Source of the DNA: Bdellovibrio bacteriovorus
GTDB taxonomy: Bacteria; Bdellovibrionota; Bdellovibrionia; Bdellovibrionales; Bdellovibrionaceae
Direction of reading: 5' to 3'
DNA: 64,000 nt
Assembly (NCBI RefSeq): GCF_002208115.1
Contig: NZ_CP020946.1
Coordinates: 2,852,001 to 2,916,000, forward strand
Positions 16,587-25,242 of the stretch are shown piece after piece; positions within the stretch are counted from its first letter, which is position 1; every line of letters begins with the position of its first letter. Both the position numbers and the translations under genes were made by a program. A model generated the notes under the pieces. It was not told the origin of the DNA. It made no database searches and was given only the letters and a program-made list of their open reading frames with translations.

Positions 16587-17716
16587 TAGAATTTTCTCCA
16601 ATCTGCATTTTCGCTGTTAACGTAAACATGATCCCAAACAGATTCCGGAGTCGGTACCGGTTCCTGACGGGCTTGTTCCTGGGCGCTGACGCCTTCGGCT
16701 TCATAATTTTCCCAGATCTTCTTCGCCGCTTTCGCATCAAGAATACCAGCATCGATCAGGTTCTTTTCGAAAGTCAGCACCGGATCAAACAAGTGTGGTT
16801 TTTTATTGGCGCCGTCCGCGGAAGAGTGACCGTACAAACGAGTCACCTTCGCTTCGATGAAGGATGGTTTGCCGGTTTTACGGATGTATTCCATCTCTTC
16901 CTTCAGAGCCAGATAAGTTTCAATCGGGTCATTGCCGTTGATCACGCGGGAACGGATGTTGAACGCAGCAGCGCGATCCGCGATGTTTGTTTCACCGTGC
17001 TGACCTTCGTACGGAGTCGAAATACCGTAACCGTTGTTCTGCACAGTGATCAGCATCGGAAGTTCCTGGCCCTTACGGGACGCAAGGATCAAACAGGATG
17101 CAAAGTCACCTTCAGCAGTCCCGGCATCACCACCAGTCACGATGGAGATCGCACCTTTACCCGCACGCTTTTGCACGTGAGCCGTACCGCACGCGATCGG
17201 ATACTGAACTTCCAAAGGAGACGTCACCGGAGCCACGTTCCATTGCGGGAAGCAATAGTGGCTGGAGAAGTTACGACCACCTGTTGATGGATCCGTCGCA
17301 CGGTTCATCATCAAGCGGATGGAATCAATCATGTCCATGCCCAAAGCCACCATCGTCGGAGTACAGCGATAGTGCAGGTGCAACCAGTCGTTCTCTGGGC
17401 CAGAGCCTTTGCGCGCCAGCATACCCAAAGCAACACCCCAGGCTTCCTCACCAGGTCCACCAATCCAGAAGTAAGCCTCACCGGCTTTATAAATTTTGAT
17501 CAGACGTTCTTCAAGCACGCGGGACTTAACCATCAGGTTGTGCATGCGAAGCAAAATTTCTTCAGACAATCCACCAAAGCTCTGCTTCTTTTTTGCAGGA
17601 GCAGTCGCTTTTTTAGAAGCTTTCACAGTGGACTTTGCAGCAGGTTTTGCAGCCTTCTTGGTAGTCTTACCAGCAGCCGCCTTACCCCCTGCTTTCACAG
17701 TGGTCTTTTTAGACAT
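16586..17716 (-). CDS. bkdA: Branched-chain 2-oxoacid (or pyruvate) dehydrogenase E1 component, alpha subunit, with basic N-terminal extension
   Basis: The 376-residue product starts at ATG 17716, seven bases after GGAGG. The in-frame ATG at 17731 overlaps that SD and is less likely. The thiamine-diphosphate motif region GGDAGTAEGDFASCLILA, ending in QNNGYG, is intact, as are WIGGPGEEAWGVALG and YRCTPTMVALG. Residues 1-45 form a Lys/Ala-rich tract (KAAAGKTTKKAAKPAAKSTV) not expected in E1 alpha and resembling histone-H1-like tails. It could bind nucleic acid or act as a flexible linker to E2. A C-rich tract upstream may form secondary structure. Confidence 0.91.
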   Translation of the reverse strand: MSKKTTVKAGGKAAAGKTTKKAAKPAAKSTVKASKKATAPAKKKQSFGGLSEEILLRMHNLMVKSRVLEERLIKIYKAGEAYFWIGGPGEEAWGVALGMLARKGSGPENDWLHLHYRCTPTMVALGMDMIDSIRLMMNRATDPSTGGRNFSSHYCFPQWNVAPVTSPLEVQYPIACGTAHVQKRAGKGAISIVTGGDAGTAEGDFASCLILASRKGQELPMLITVQNNGYGISTPYEGQHGETNIADRAAAFNIRSRVINGNDPIETYLALKEEMEYIRKTGKPSFIEAKVTRLYGHSSADGANKKPHLFDPVLTFEKNLIDAGILDAKAAKKIWENYEAEGVSAQEQARQEPVPTPESVWDHVYVNSENADWRKF

Positions 17717-17806
17717 GTTAAGGGCCTCCATATTCGCGTCTATCTAAGCGAAAACACAACCCTTTGTCACGTCCATTCAAGCCCCCGCAAACCACCTGCC
17801 ATTAAA

Positions 17807-17842
17807 CCCCTAAAAACCCCCCAAACCCTGTAAAACCACCCC
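17807..17842 (-). promoter_or_regulatory. Clustered G-runs (possible G-quadruplex) upstream of E1 alpha
   Basis: Read on the minus strand there are four G-runs of 4, 3, 6 and 4 within 36 bases, separated by 10, 3 and 6 bases. They lie about 90-125 bases before the E1 alpha start. One loop is longer than the usual limit, so folding is uncertain. Confidence 0.3.
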
Positions 17843-17868
17843 AATATTGCTTAATTTTTAAGCTTTCA

Positions 17869-17892
17869 CGCCGTCAGATGCGCCTTTTTCAC
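17869..17892. repeat. Half-copy of the palindromic intergenic element
   Basis: The stretch CGTCAGATGCGCCTTTTTCACC nearly repeats the right arm found at 14663-14685, in the same orientation. Only this arm is present here. Confidence 0.5.
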
Positions 17893-17903
17893 CGCCCCAA
17901 AAT

Positions 17904-17937
17904 AAAAAAGCCCGGGGGCTTATGGCCTCCGGGCTTA
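17904..17937 (-). terminator. Intrinsic terminator of the tail-specific protease gene
   Basis: On the minus strand: AAGCCCGGAGGCC, loop ATAA, GCCCCCGGGCTT, then a T-rich run. Confidence 0.85.
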
Positions 17938-17974
17938 AAACAACAACAACACGTTTTTCTAATCTATCGGAACA

Positions 17975-19996
17975 CTACTTGGCGTTAGCCTGCTTCTGCT
18001 GAGGCACCAGGGATTTCCCGTCCTCAAGCTGAATCAGATCCAGAAGAACATTTTCTGCTTCCATGATATCAGGACGCTTCAAATACTCTTCGTTTTTCTT
18101 GGCCTTGCTAGCGGTCTTTTTAGCTTTGTCTTTCTTTTCTTTTTCGTTCTTGTCTTTAAGAACTTCGCTCACGCGGATCACTTTACCGCGGGCTTTGGCT
18201 TTGTTCAGCTCTTCCACGATCTTTTTGAACTCATCGTTCTTAGCAACACGCTCGCCGGATCTTTCACGCAGGGACTTCAGCCACTCCGGTTTGATTTCTT
18301 TCCAAGCGCCCGGGCCTTCTTTCACGTAGGCATCCGGTGACAGGAAGGATTCAATCGTTTTTGGCGGCAAAGAGTAATCCATGTATTTTTCGCCAATGTC
18401 ATCCGCACTGAACGGGCCTGGCAACACGATATCTGCATCCACACCACGGTGCTGAGTGGATTTACCACCCGGCACGAAGAACATACCCACAGTCACTTTG
18501 ATCGCGCCCAGATTGTTCGGGATTGGAAGGACAGACTGAACTGAGCCCTTACCATAAGTGTGATCACCACCCACGACTACGGCACGTTTATAATCCTGCA
18601 AAGTGCCGGACACGATTTCAGAAGCGGAGGCAGAAATACGGCTGGTCAAAACAACCAGCGGTCCCGCCCAGTCCACCATTGGATCTGTGTCACGAAGTGC
18701 GGATTCCGCACGGCCTTCATTTTTGGAGGACTGCTTCACCACGTTTCCGGTCTGGAAGAACAGACCCGCGATTTTCACCGCGTCTTCAAGCGAACCACCA
18801 CCGTTGTTGGAAAGATCCAGCACCAGGCCGTCAACTTTCTTTTCGTTGGCTTCCTTGATCAGCTTTTTCATGTCAGCCGCAGAAGATCTGCCACCGCGAC
18901 GGGAATCCGCATAGAAGGATGGGAAGTTGATAACACCGATTTTCTTTTTCTGGCCGTTGATTTCACGATCCTGATAGATGATGGACGCTGCTTCGTCCTC
19001 AAGGTTCACCTTTTCACGGGTCAATGTGACATCAAAACGTTTTTTGCCTTCACCGGATTTTCTCAGGATTGTCAGGCGCACTTTCGTGCCCTTGTTACCA
19101 CGGATTTTTTTGACGACGTCTTTCAAATCCATGTCGATCACGTTTTCCATCGCGCCTTTTTCCTGACCGACAGCCACGATTTTATCCTGTGGTTCGATCA
19201 AGCCGGATTTTGCAGCGGCCCCACCCGGAACCAGTTGTTCAACAACTGTGAAACCGTCCTGGGAGGAAAGTGTCGCGCCGATACCTTCCAAAGACAAACG
19301 CATTTGAATCTCAAAGTCCTCCAGCACATCACGAGAGAAGAAGCTGGAGTGTGGATCCAACGCACGAGCAAAGGAATCCAGGTAACCCGAGAACAGATCA
19401 TCCTGAGTGGTGTCAGCGGTTCTTTTCACTGCACGCTCATAGTTTTTGATCACGTTCTTTTTGGCTTCATCCATTTTCATGTCTGTCGCCATGTAGTTCC
19501 CGATCTGGAACTGAATGTATTTTTTCAGGTATTCATTGGCTTCTGCGGAATCTTTCGGCCAGGTTTTCTTTTCCGGATCGAACGTGAATTCCGTTGCGGA
19601 TTCAAACTTGAAATCTTTGCCCAGATATTTTTTTGCAAACTCAGAGCGGTCTTTCACGCGCTCCAGAACGATTTTTTGAGCTGCATCCAGGAATGAACAG
19701 TCACGGTTTTTGGTTTTATCAAACACGTTGCCCGCGGATTTGCGAATCGCATCGACATCACCTTGAGTCAGATAGATTTTGGAAGGATCCAGTCTTTTCA
19801 GATACTGCTCGATCACACGATTTTGCAAGTCTGTGTCGCGGTTGGAATACTTCACGTGGTTGGCAAGGAAGCCCTGTTCAATCACTGTCAGGTAACGGCA
19901 CTCAAGGCCCTCTTTCAGTTGTGCCGATGCCAAAGATGAAACTGCCAATGATCCGGCAATGATGAAACCTCTAACGCCTTTTGAGAATGAACTCAT
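17975..19996 (-). CDS. prc: Tail-specific (C-terminal processing) protease, Prc/CtpA S41 family
   Basis: The 673-residue exported protein starts at ATG 19996 with GAAGGA upstream. The signal peptide ends near ASAQ at residue 26. An N-terminal Prc-type helical domain (about 30-215) is followed by a PDZ domain (about 233-330). The S41 catalytic core holds SASASE (455-460) and YGKGS with Lys483, the Ser/Lys dyad. A basic C-terminal domain of DUF3340 type and a Lys-rich linker (about 600-640) follow. Prc degrades periplasmic proteins from their C-termini and regulates peptidoglycan hydrolases. In a predator it may also process prey or host periplasmic proteins; that is inference. The gene is monocistronic. 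Confidence 0.95.
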   Translation of the reverse strand: MSSFSKGVRGFIIAGSLAVSSLASAQLKEGLECRYLTVIEQGFLANHVKYSNRDTDLQNRVIEQYLKRLDPSKIYLTQGDVDAIRKSAGNVFDKTKNRDCSFLDAAQKIVLERVKDRSEFAKKYLGKDFKFESATEFTFDPEKKTWPKDSAEANEYLKKYIQFQIGNYMATDMKMDEAKKNVIKNYERAVKRTADTTQDDLFSGYLDSFARALDPHSSFFSRDVLEDFEIQMRLSLEGIGATLSSQDGFTVVEQLVPGGAAAKSGLIEPQDKIVAVGQEKGAMENVIDMDLKDVVKKIRGNKGTKVRLTILRKSGEGKKRFDVTLTREKVNLEDEAASIIYQDREINGQKKKIGVINFPSFYADSRRGGRSSAADMKKLIKEANEKKVDGLVLDLSNNGGGSLEDAVKIAGLFFQTGNVVKQSSKNEGRAESALRDTDPMVDWAGPLVVLTSRISASASEIVSGTLQDYKRAVVVGGDHTYGKGSVQSVLPIPNNLGAIKVTVGMFFVPGGKSTQHRGVDADIVLPGPFSADDIGEKYMDYSLPPKTIESFLSPDAYVKEGPGAWKEIKPEWLKSLRERSGERVAKNDEFKKIVEELNKAKARGKVIRVSEVLKDKNEKEKKDKAKKTASKAKKNEEYLKRPDIMEAENVLLDLIQLEDGKSLVPQQKQANAK

Positions 19997-20045
19997 GCTG
20001 ATCCTTCCATGGCTCCCCGAACGGGAGCAGTCCTAATTGCATTAG

Positions 20046-20075
20046 ATTATCAAATAATTAGCTGAGAGCATTCAA
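20046..20075 (-). promoter_or_regulatory. Sigma-70 type promoter of the tail-specific protease
   Basis: On the minus strand: TTGAAT, 18-base spacer, GATAAT, about 50 bases before the start codon. Confidence 0.5.
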
Positions 20076-20097
20076 TTTATGAAGCACGTCATAAATT
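20074..20097. promoter_or_regulatory. Dyad AATTTATG-N8-CATAAATT next to the protease -35 box
   Basis: A perfect 8-bp inverted repeat overlaps or abuts the predicted -35 hexamer of the tail-specific protease, in the gap behind the HAD-like gene. It has no T-tract, so an operator is more likely than a terminator. Confidence 0.4.
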
Positions 20098-20115
20098 AGG
20101 ACGTAGAAAGGATTC

Positions 20116-21015
20116 TTAAGACTTTCGTCGATCTTCTTCGAAGAAGGAAAGCTGGGAGAGATTCTCCACTTTGTCGCCACGAAGGCCGTTCAATTTGACC
20201 TCATGCTTGATGAAACTGCCATGCTGAGTCTCGATCATAAAGAACGACATCTCGGGGAATCTCGCCTTTAGTCGAGTCATTTCCTCAACAATCAACTGGA
20301 TGTTCTTGGGATCATCGTCCGACATCCCGAAGCGGTGATGCGGGTTGTAACCATACAGCTCAATAGCCTGCTCCACGCTGGCGCGGATGGCTCTTTGTTT
20401 TAATTCTGCAGTGCCTTCTTTGAAGGCCGAATCACCTAACAACTGACGTGTCTCTTTATGACTCACTGGATACACACTCAGATAGTTGGGCTCCAATGGC
20501 AGAACCTTTTTCTGAACGAACACGCGGATGCCCTCTTTCAGGGTTTCCGGGTGATGACCACGGGCTGTGATCACAGACAAAGGACGTTGATTGAAGGCCG
20601 CGTGATAGAAACATTCCCAGGAAGGCCCCTTCCACTGGAAGTCGGGATAGCCCAGAGCGGCCGCCACGTCCTGCACGAAAATCTGCTTTTTGCCTTCCAG
20701 TTTTTCCAATTCATCCACATGGTGGTCCCGGAAATTACGGAAAGTGCCGGTCATGTCGCAATAATCAATATTGTAGTCTGCAAAAGGACCGCTGCTGCCG
20801 ATAGTCTGATGATGCTGGGCAAAGTCCCCGCTGGAGATCTGAATTTCAGACTTGTCGTTTTTGTGGAAAAGAATCAGCGGCGTCGTCAAAAAGGCGATGT
20901 TGTCGTCGAAATCGAAGAAATAGAAACTGCGACCGCCAAGGTGGAAGTTTCTATCCTTCTCCTTGGAACGGTTGATTCCTAACTCCAATTGTCCCTTCAG
21001 GGGACTGTCGCTCAT
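20116..21015 (-). CDS. HAD-like hypothetical protein
   Basis: The 299-residue cytoplasmic protein has no signal peptide. YFFDFDDNIAFL (about 32-43) looks like HAD motif I (DxDxN/T). SVITARGHHPETL (about 147-159) fits motif II with a Ser/Thr, and FGMSDDDPKNIQLI (about 231-244) fits motif IV (DD). The spacing suits a HAD phosphatase with a large insertion, but I do not recognise a named subfamily. AAAGG precedes the ATG. It lies between topA and the protease on the same strand. The function is unknown. Confidence 0.75.
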   Translation of the reverse strand: MSDSPLKGQLELGINRSKEKDRNFHLGGRSFYFFDFDDNIAFLTTPLILFHKNDKSEIQISSGDFAQHHQTIGSSGPFADYNIDYCDMTGTFRNFRDHHVDELEKLEGKKQIFVQDVAAALGYPDFQWKGPSWECFYHAAFNQRPLSVITARGHHPETLKEGIRVFVQKKVLPLEPNYLSVYPVSHKETRQLLGDSAFKEGTAELKQRAIRASVEQAIELYGYNPHHRFGMSDDDPKNIQLIVEEMTRLKARFPEMSFFMIETQHGSFIKHEVKLNGLRGDKVENLSQLSFFEEDRRKS

Positions 21016-21077
21016 AACACACCTTTCGATGCCCAGTGATGGGATCTGTAACTATGCGGAACGAATTTATCAGAGAT

Positions 21078-21098
21078 TCCCCCCTCGGAAAAGGGGGG
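21078..21098 (-). terminator. Weak hairpin after topA
   Basis: C-run/G-run inverted repeat (six or seven pairs) with no T-tract, nine bases after the topA stop. It could help end topA transcription. Confidence 0.35.
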
Positions 21099-21106
21099 TG
21101 AACAAA

Positions 21107-23830
21107 TTACTTCTTGGCCTTGCGAGTGACTACTTTTTTGACACCGAGAGCTTCGGCTTTCTCTTTGGCGCTGGCAGCTTTCTTCAAAGCCGGCTTTTTA
21201 GCAGCCGCCTTTTCACCATCAGCTTTTGCAGCCTTGGCTTTCGGAGCGGCTTTCGCCTTTCCTTTGCCTTTGCCTTTTGCCGGGCCCTTTTCGTTGATCA
21301 AAGCAACGGCCTGCTCCAGGGTCACCGTGTCTGGCGTCGCACCCTCTGGCAAAGAGGCATTAACCTTGCCGCACTTGATGTACGGACCGTAAGGACCATT
21401 GAAGACCTGAATCGCATCGCCTGAATCCGGATGCGCCCCCAGCTCTTTCAATGGAGCCGCACGACCACGTCCCTTTTTCGGCTGAGCCAGCATTTCCATC
21501 GCTTTTTCAAAGGTGATATTAAAGATGCTTTCACCTTTTGGAATCGAACGATAGTCGCCATCGTGAACCACGAACGGTCCAAAACGACCCAGGCCCGCTT
21601 TGATTTCTTTGCCAGTTCCCGGGTGAGTTCCCAGGGTTTTTGGCAAGGAAAGCAGGCTTAGCGCCATCGCCAGATCCACCTGTTCTGGCTGAGTACCCGG
21701 AGGCAACGACGCACGCTTCGGCTTGTCGTCTTCCGGAGTCACATCCCCCAATTGAACATACGGTCCATAACGGCCATTCAGAACGTAAACCGGCAGATCT
21801 GTTTCCGGGTCATTACCCAAAGAATCCGCCCCGTTGATTTTCTGGTCGATCAGTTTTTCCGCGATCTCGGGCGTGATATCCGCCGGAGATTCATTGTCCG
21901 GCAACGAAGCACTGACGTCTTCACCGTCACGCTGAGTGGTCACATAAGCACCGTAACGGCCGACGTGGAATTTGTATTTATCCATGCCTTCCAAAGTCAT
22001 TGTACGGGCTTCGTTTGGATCAATCTTATCACCTTGATTGTCGACCATGGCACGCAAGCCCTTAGGGCCTTTGTACACAGACGCAAGGTAACTTTCCCAA
22101 TCCAGCTCCCCGTCTGCGATATTATCCAGGCTCTGCTCCATTTCGGAAGTGAAGCCCAAATCCACATACTGGGACAAATACTGACTCAAAAGTTTAGACA
22201 CAATCATCGCCGTGAACGTCGGCACCAACGCCGTGCCGTTCTTGCGAACGTAACCACGGTCAATGATAGTTCCGATAACAGAAGCGTACGTGGAAGGACG
22301 GCCGATGCCCTCTTTTTCCATCGTTTGAACAAGGCTTGCCTCTGTATAACGAGCCGGTGGTTTGGTTTCGTGGGATGTCGGATCCAGTTTCGCGCATTTC
22401 ACACCGTCTTTGACTTTCAAAGCCGGCAGACGCACTTCACGTTCAGCCAGATCCGCTTCTGGATCATCACTGCCTTCCACGTAAGCTCGCAAGAAACCCG
22501 GGAATTCAATGGTCATACCGGAAGCACCAAACAACGCATCACCCACGGTGATTTTTGCGCTGACTTGTTTCTGACGGGCGTCGACCATCTGGGACGCAAT
22601 CGTACGTTTCCAGATCAGGTCATAAAGACGGAACTGAGTCCCGGTCAGACCTGTTTCATCCGGATCCATAAACTGGTTCCCGGCAGGACGGATCGCTTCG
22701 TGGGCCTCTTGAGCGCCTTTGACTTTTTTAGCTGCGTAATTGCGCGGCTGCGGAGTCAGATACTCTTTCCCGTACTTGCTTTCGATGCAATCGCGGGAAG
22801 CCGTGATAGCTTCGTTGGAAAGGAACGTGGAATCCGTACGCATATAGGTGATGAAACCCTGCTCGTACAGTTTCTGCGCCACTTGCATCGTTTCACGCGA
22901 GCTCAGACCCAATTTTCTATTGGATTCCTGCTGCAAAGTCGACGTGATGAACGGAGGCGCTGGTTTACGGAACGTCGGTTTTTCCTCGACATCCGTCACC
23001 TGCCAGTTGCCGGATTTCAGATCCATGGACAACTTGCCCGCGGTCTTTTCATCCAGAACCAGAACGTCTTTACCTGCCGTCAGTTGACCGGTCAGACCGT
23101 CAAAGTCCTTACCGGTGGCCACACGTTGATTTTTGTATTGCTGCAGACGGGATTCAAAGCTGACACCGTCTTTGCTGAGTTCCGCAAGCACACCCCAGTA
23201 AGAGGACTTTTTAAAGCGCACGCGCTCAAGTTCTCTTTCCACAATCAGGCGCACCGCCACGGACTGAACACGGCCCGCAGAAAGACCGTAAGCTACTTTT
23301 TTCCAAAGCAACGGAGAAATCGTGTAACCCACCAGACGATCCAGCACACGGCGGGCCTCTTGGGCGCGCACCAAGTTGAAGTCGATCTCACGGGTGTCTT
23401 TCAATGCTTTTTGAATCGCGTCTTTGGTGATCTCATGGAACACCATTCGCTTGGTTGGAACTTTTGGTTTTAAAACTTCCAACAAATGCCAGCTGATAGA
23501 TTCCCCTTCGCGGTCTTCATCCGTCGCGAGGTACAGCTCTGAGGCTTCTTCAAGTTTGTCTTTCAGGTTTTTGACGACCTTGGTTTTATCCTTGGGAACG
23601 CAGTAAAGAGGCTCGAAGTTTTTATCGACGTTCACGCCGAGTTGCGCCCACTTTTCTTTTTTCACCTTTTCCGGGATGTCTTTTGCGGACTGAGGAAGGT
23701 CACGGATGTGGCCCATGCAGGACTCCACCACATAATCTCTTCCCAGGAACTTGCGAATGGTCTTTGCCTTCGTGGGAGACTCCACGATGACAAGCTTGAT
23801 ACCATCTGTTGCGTCACTTTTTTTGGCCAT
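21107..23830 (-). CDS. topA: DNA topoisomerase I with C-terminal repeat domains and basic tail
   Basis: The 907-residue product has an N-terminal Toprim domain with VIVESPTKAKTI (13-24) and DEDREGE (104-110). The active-site Tyr329 lies in FITYMRTDS. Type IA core motifs HEAIRP and GRPSTYASVIGTI are present. Instead of Cys4 zinc fingers, the C-terminus has four topoisomerase C-terminal repeats, marked by GRYGAYV, GRYGPYV, GRFGPFV and GPYGPYIK. A Lys/Ala-rich tail of about 60 residues follows, resembling the tails of actinobacterial and other TopA proteins. Function: relaxes negative supercoils. It starts at ATG 23830 with AAGGA upstream. Confidence 0.97.
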   Translation of the reverse strand: MAKKSDATDGIKLVIVESPTKAKTIRKFLGRDYVVESCMGHIRDLPQSAKDIPEKVKKEKWAQLGVNVDKNFEPLYCVPKDKTKVVKNLKDKLEEASELYLATDEDREGESISWHLLEVLKPKVPTKRMVFHEITKDAIQKALKDTREIDFNLVRAQEARRVLDRLVGYTISPLLWKKVAYGLSAGRVQSVAVRLIVERELERVRFKKSSYWGVLAELSKDGVSFESRLQQYKNQRVATGKDFDGLTGQLTAGKDVLVLDEKTAGKLSMDLKSGNWQVTDVEEKPTFRKPAPPFITSTLQQESNRKLGLSSRETMQVAQKLYEQGFITYMRTDSTFLSNEAITASRDCIESKYGKEYLTPQPRNYAAKKVKGAQEAHEAIRPAGNQFMDPDETGLTGTQFRLYDLIWKRTIASQMVDARQKQVSAKITVGDALFGASGMTIEFPGFLRAYVEGSDDPEADLAEREVRLPALKVKDGVKCAKLDPTSHETKPPARYTEASLVQTMEKEGIGRPSTYASVIGTIIDRGYVRKNGTALVPTFTAMIVSKLLSQYLSQYVDLGFTSEMEQSLDNIADGELDWESYLASVYKGPKGLRAMVDNQGDKIDPNEARTMTLEGMDKYKFHVGRYGAYVTTQRDGEDVSASLPDNESPADITPEIAEKLIDQKINGADSLGNDPETDLPVYVLNGRYGPYVQLGDVTPEDDKPKRASLPPGTQPEQVDLAMALSLLSLPKTLGTHPGTGKEIKAGLGRFGPFVVHDGDYRSIPKGESIFNITFEKAMEMLAQPKKGRGRAAPLKELGAHPDSGDAIQVFNGPYGPYIKCGKVNASLPEGATPDTVTLEQAVALINEKGPAKGKGKGKAKAAPKAKAAKADGEKAAAKKPALKKAASAKEKAEALGVKKVVTRKAKK

Positions 23831-23988
23831 GCTAAGTCCTTCGTCTAGGTGTCACCTTCCAGAAAAGATCTGTAGCGACCCCTATATAATAGACAAAACA
23901 TGAAGGCGAATGCCCGCCCGTGCAAGTCTAAATTTTGACGAGCCATATCAACTTAGACCTTCGCAAGATCAACAGATATACTGCAGAA

Positions 23989-24784
23989 ATGAAAAATGCC
24001 TCTGAATTCTCCAGCCCTTTGCGCTTTCTGCTGACTGATATCGACGACACTTTGACTGACGAAGGACATTTGGGTCCGGAGGCTTATCAAGCATTGTGGA
24101 ACCTGCATGATGCCGGAATCCATGTGATTCCCGTCACAGGCCGCCCTGCCGGCTGGTGTGAAATGATCGCCCGCGTCTGGCCGGTCAGTGGGATCGTTGG
24201 CGAAAATGGCGGGTTTTATTTCCGCTATCATGGAAAGAAAATGCACCGTCATTTCTTCTTTGATGAAAATATCCAAAAAGAAAATCGCACAAAACTTCAG
24301 CAACTTGAAAAAGAAATTCTGCAAAAGGCTGCAAAAGGTCCCCGGCTGCGATCTGGCCAGCGACCAGTTCTGCCGCTTGATGGATCTGGCCATTGATTTC
24401 TGCGAGGACGTCCCACCCCTGCCAAAATCCGAAGTGCAAAAGATCGTGGACCTGTTCCATGCCGTGGGGGCGCAGGCCAAAGTCAGCTCGATCCACGTCA
24501 ATGGGTGGTTCGGAAGCTATGACAAACTGACGATGTCCCTTAGGTTCTTGGAAAGGGAATTTGGTGTCAGCGCGGAAGAGGCGAAAAAAGTCTGTGGCTT
24601 CAGCGGCGATTCCCCGAATGACGAGCCGATGTTTGCTTACTTCCCGCACAGCTTTGCCGTAGCCAACATCCAGAACTTTATCGATCAGATAAAAAACAAA
24701 CCCACCTATGTCTCCAAGGACCGAGGTGGGTTGGGTTTCACTGAAATAGCAAAAGCGATTTTAGAAAGTCACGCGAAGGCCTAG
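23989..24784 (+). pseudogene. HAD-IIB phosphatase gene interrupted by a 10-bp tandem duplication
   Basis: Two overlapping frames encode one protein. The first gives HAD motif I (LLTDIDDTLTDEG), motif II (VIPVTGRP) and GENGGFYFR, then runs out of frame at ILQKAAKGP and stops at 24396. The second continues with VPGCDLASDQFCRLMDLAIDF and motif IV (GFSGDSPNDEPMFAYFP) to 24784. Exactly at the join, CTGCAAAAGG is present twice in tandem (24319-24338). Removing one copy gives a continuous reading frame of 261 codons (ILQKVPGCDLASD). The intact protein would resemble sucrose- or mannosyl-3-phosphoglycerate-phosphatase-like HAD enzymes. It may be a pseudogene, a slippage-controlled switch, or an assembly error. 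Confidence 0.85.
24319..24338 (+). repeat. 10-bp tandem duplication that breaks the HAD gene
   Basis: Two adjacent perfect copies of CTGCAAAAGG. Ten is not a multiple of three, and loss of one copy restores the frame. Confidence 0.95.
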
Positions 24785-24793
24785 CAAGAAATC

Positions 24794-25240
24794 TTAACGA
24801 AGCTCGACCTTGCCTTCTTTGGAAAATGGAATGCTGAAGAAGCCCGTCTTCGCGCTGCCATCAATACGATAGGCCACTTCACGAGCCGTCAGTATGTCCC
24901 CCAAATTACCCAGGATCGCTGTGTATTTGACTGGCAATGGAACTTCAATGTCGGTGGCAGCATTGGCCGGAACCAGAATCGGCTTTTCGGTCTTGGCTTC
25001 GGTCAGCTCTTTACCCGAGATAAAAACCTTGTAAGCGATCTCTTTGACTTTGATATCGCTCTTGTTTGGATTTTGCACATTAACCACAAAGATCAGTGTC
25101 GCCCCGGTAAAGTCCGCATCACGCAAATACACCTGATTCAACTGAACCTTGGGTTCTTCGGAATAACCAAACAGGCTGGAGCAGCCCGCACTTACCACCA
25201 TCTGAAACAACAACATTGTAATAAGTGCGAACTTTTTCAT
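24794..25240 (-). CDS. LEA14-like (WHy domain) lipoprotein
   Basis: The 148-residue product has a lipoprotein signal ending VVSAGC with the lipidated Cys at 20. The mature part (VQLNQVYLRDADFTGATLIF, VVNVQNPNKSDIKVKEIAYKVFISGKEL and a TDIEVPLPV strand) fits the LEA group 2/WHy beta-sandwich found in stress and envelope proteins. It starts two bases after the end of the upstream tldE gene and has its own GGGAG SD, so it is the third gene of a tldD, tldE, lipoprotein operon. Its role there is unknown. Confidence 0.82.
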   Translation of the reverse strand: MKKFALITMLLFQMVVSAGCSSLFGYSEEPKVQLNQVYLRDADFTGATLIFVVNVQNPNKSDIKVKEIAYKVFISGKELTEAKTEKPILVPANAATDIEVPLPVKYTAILGNLGDILTAREVAYRIDGSAKTGFFSIPFSKEGKVELR

Positions 25241-25242
25241 GC

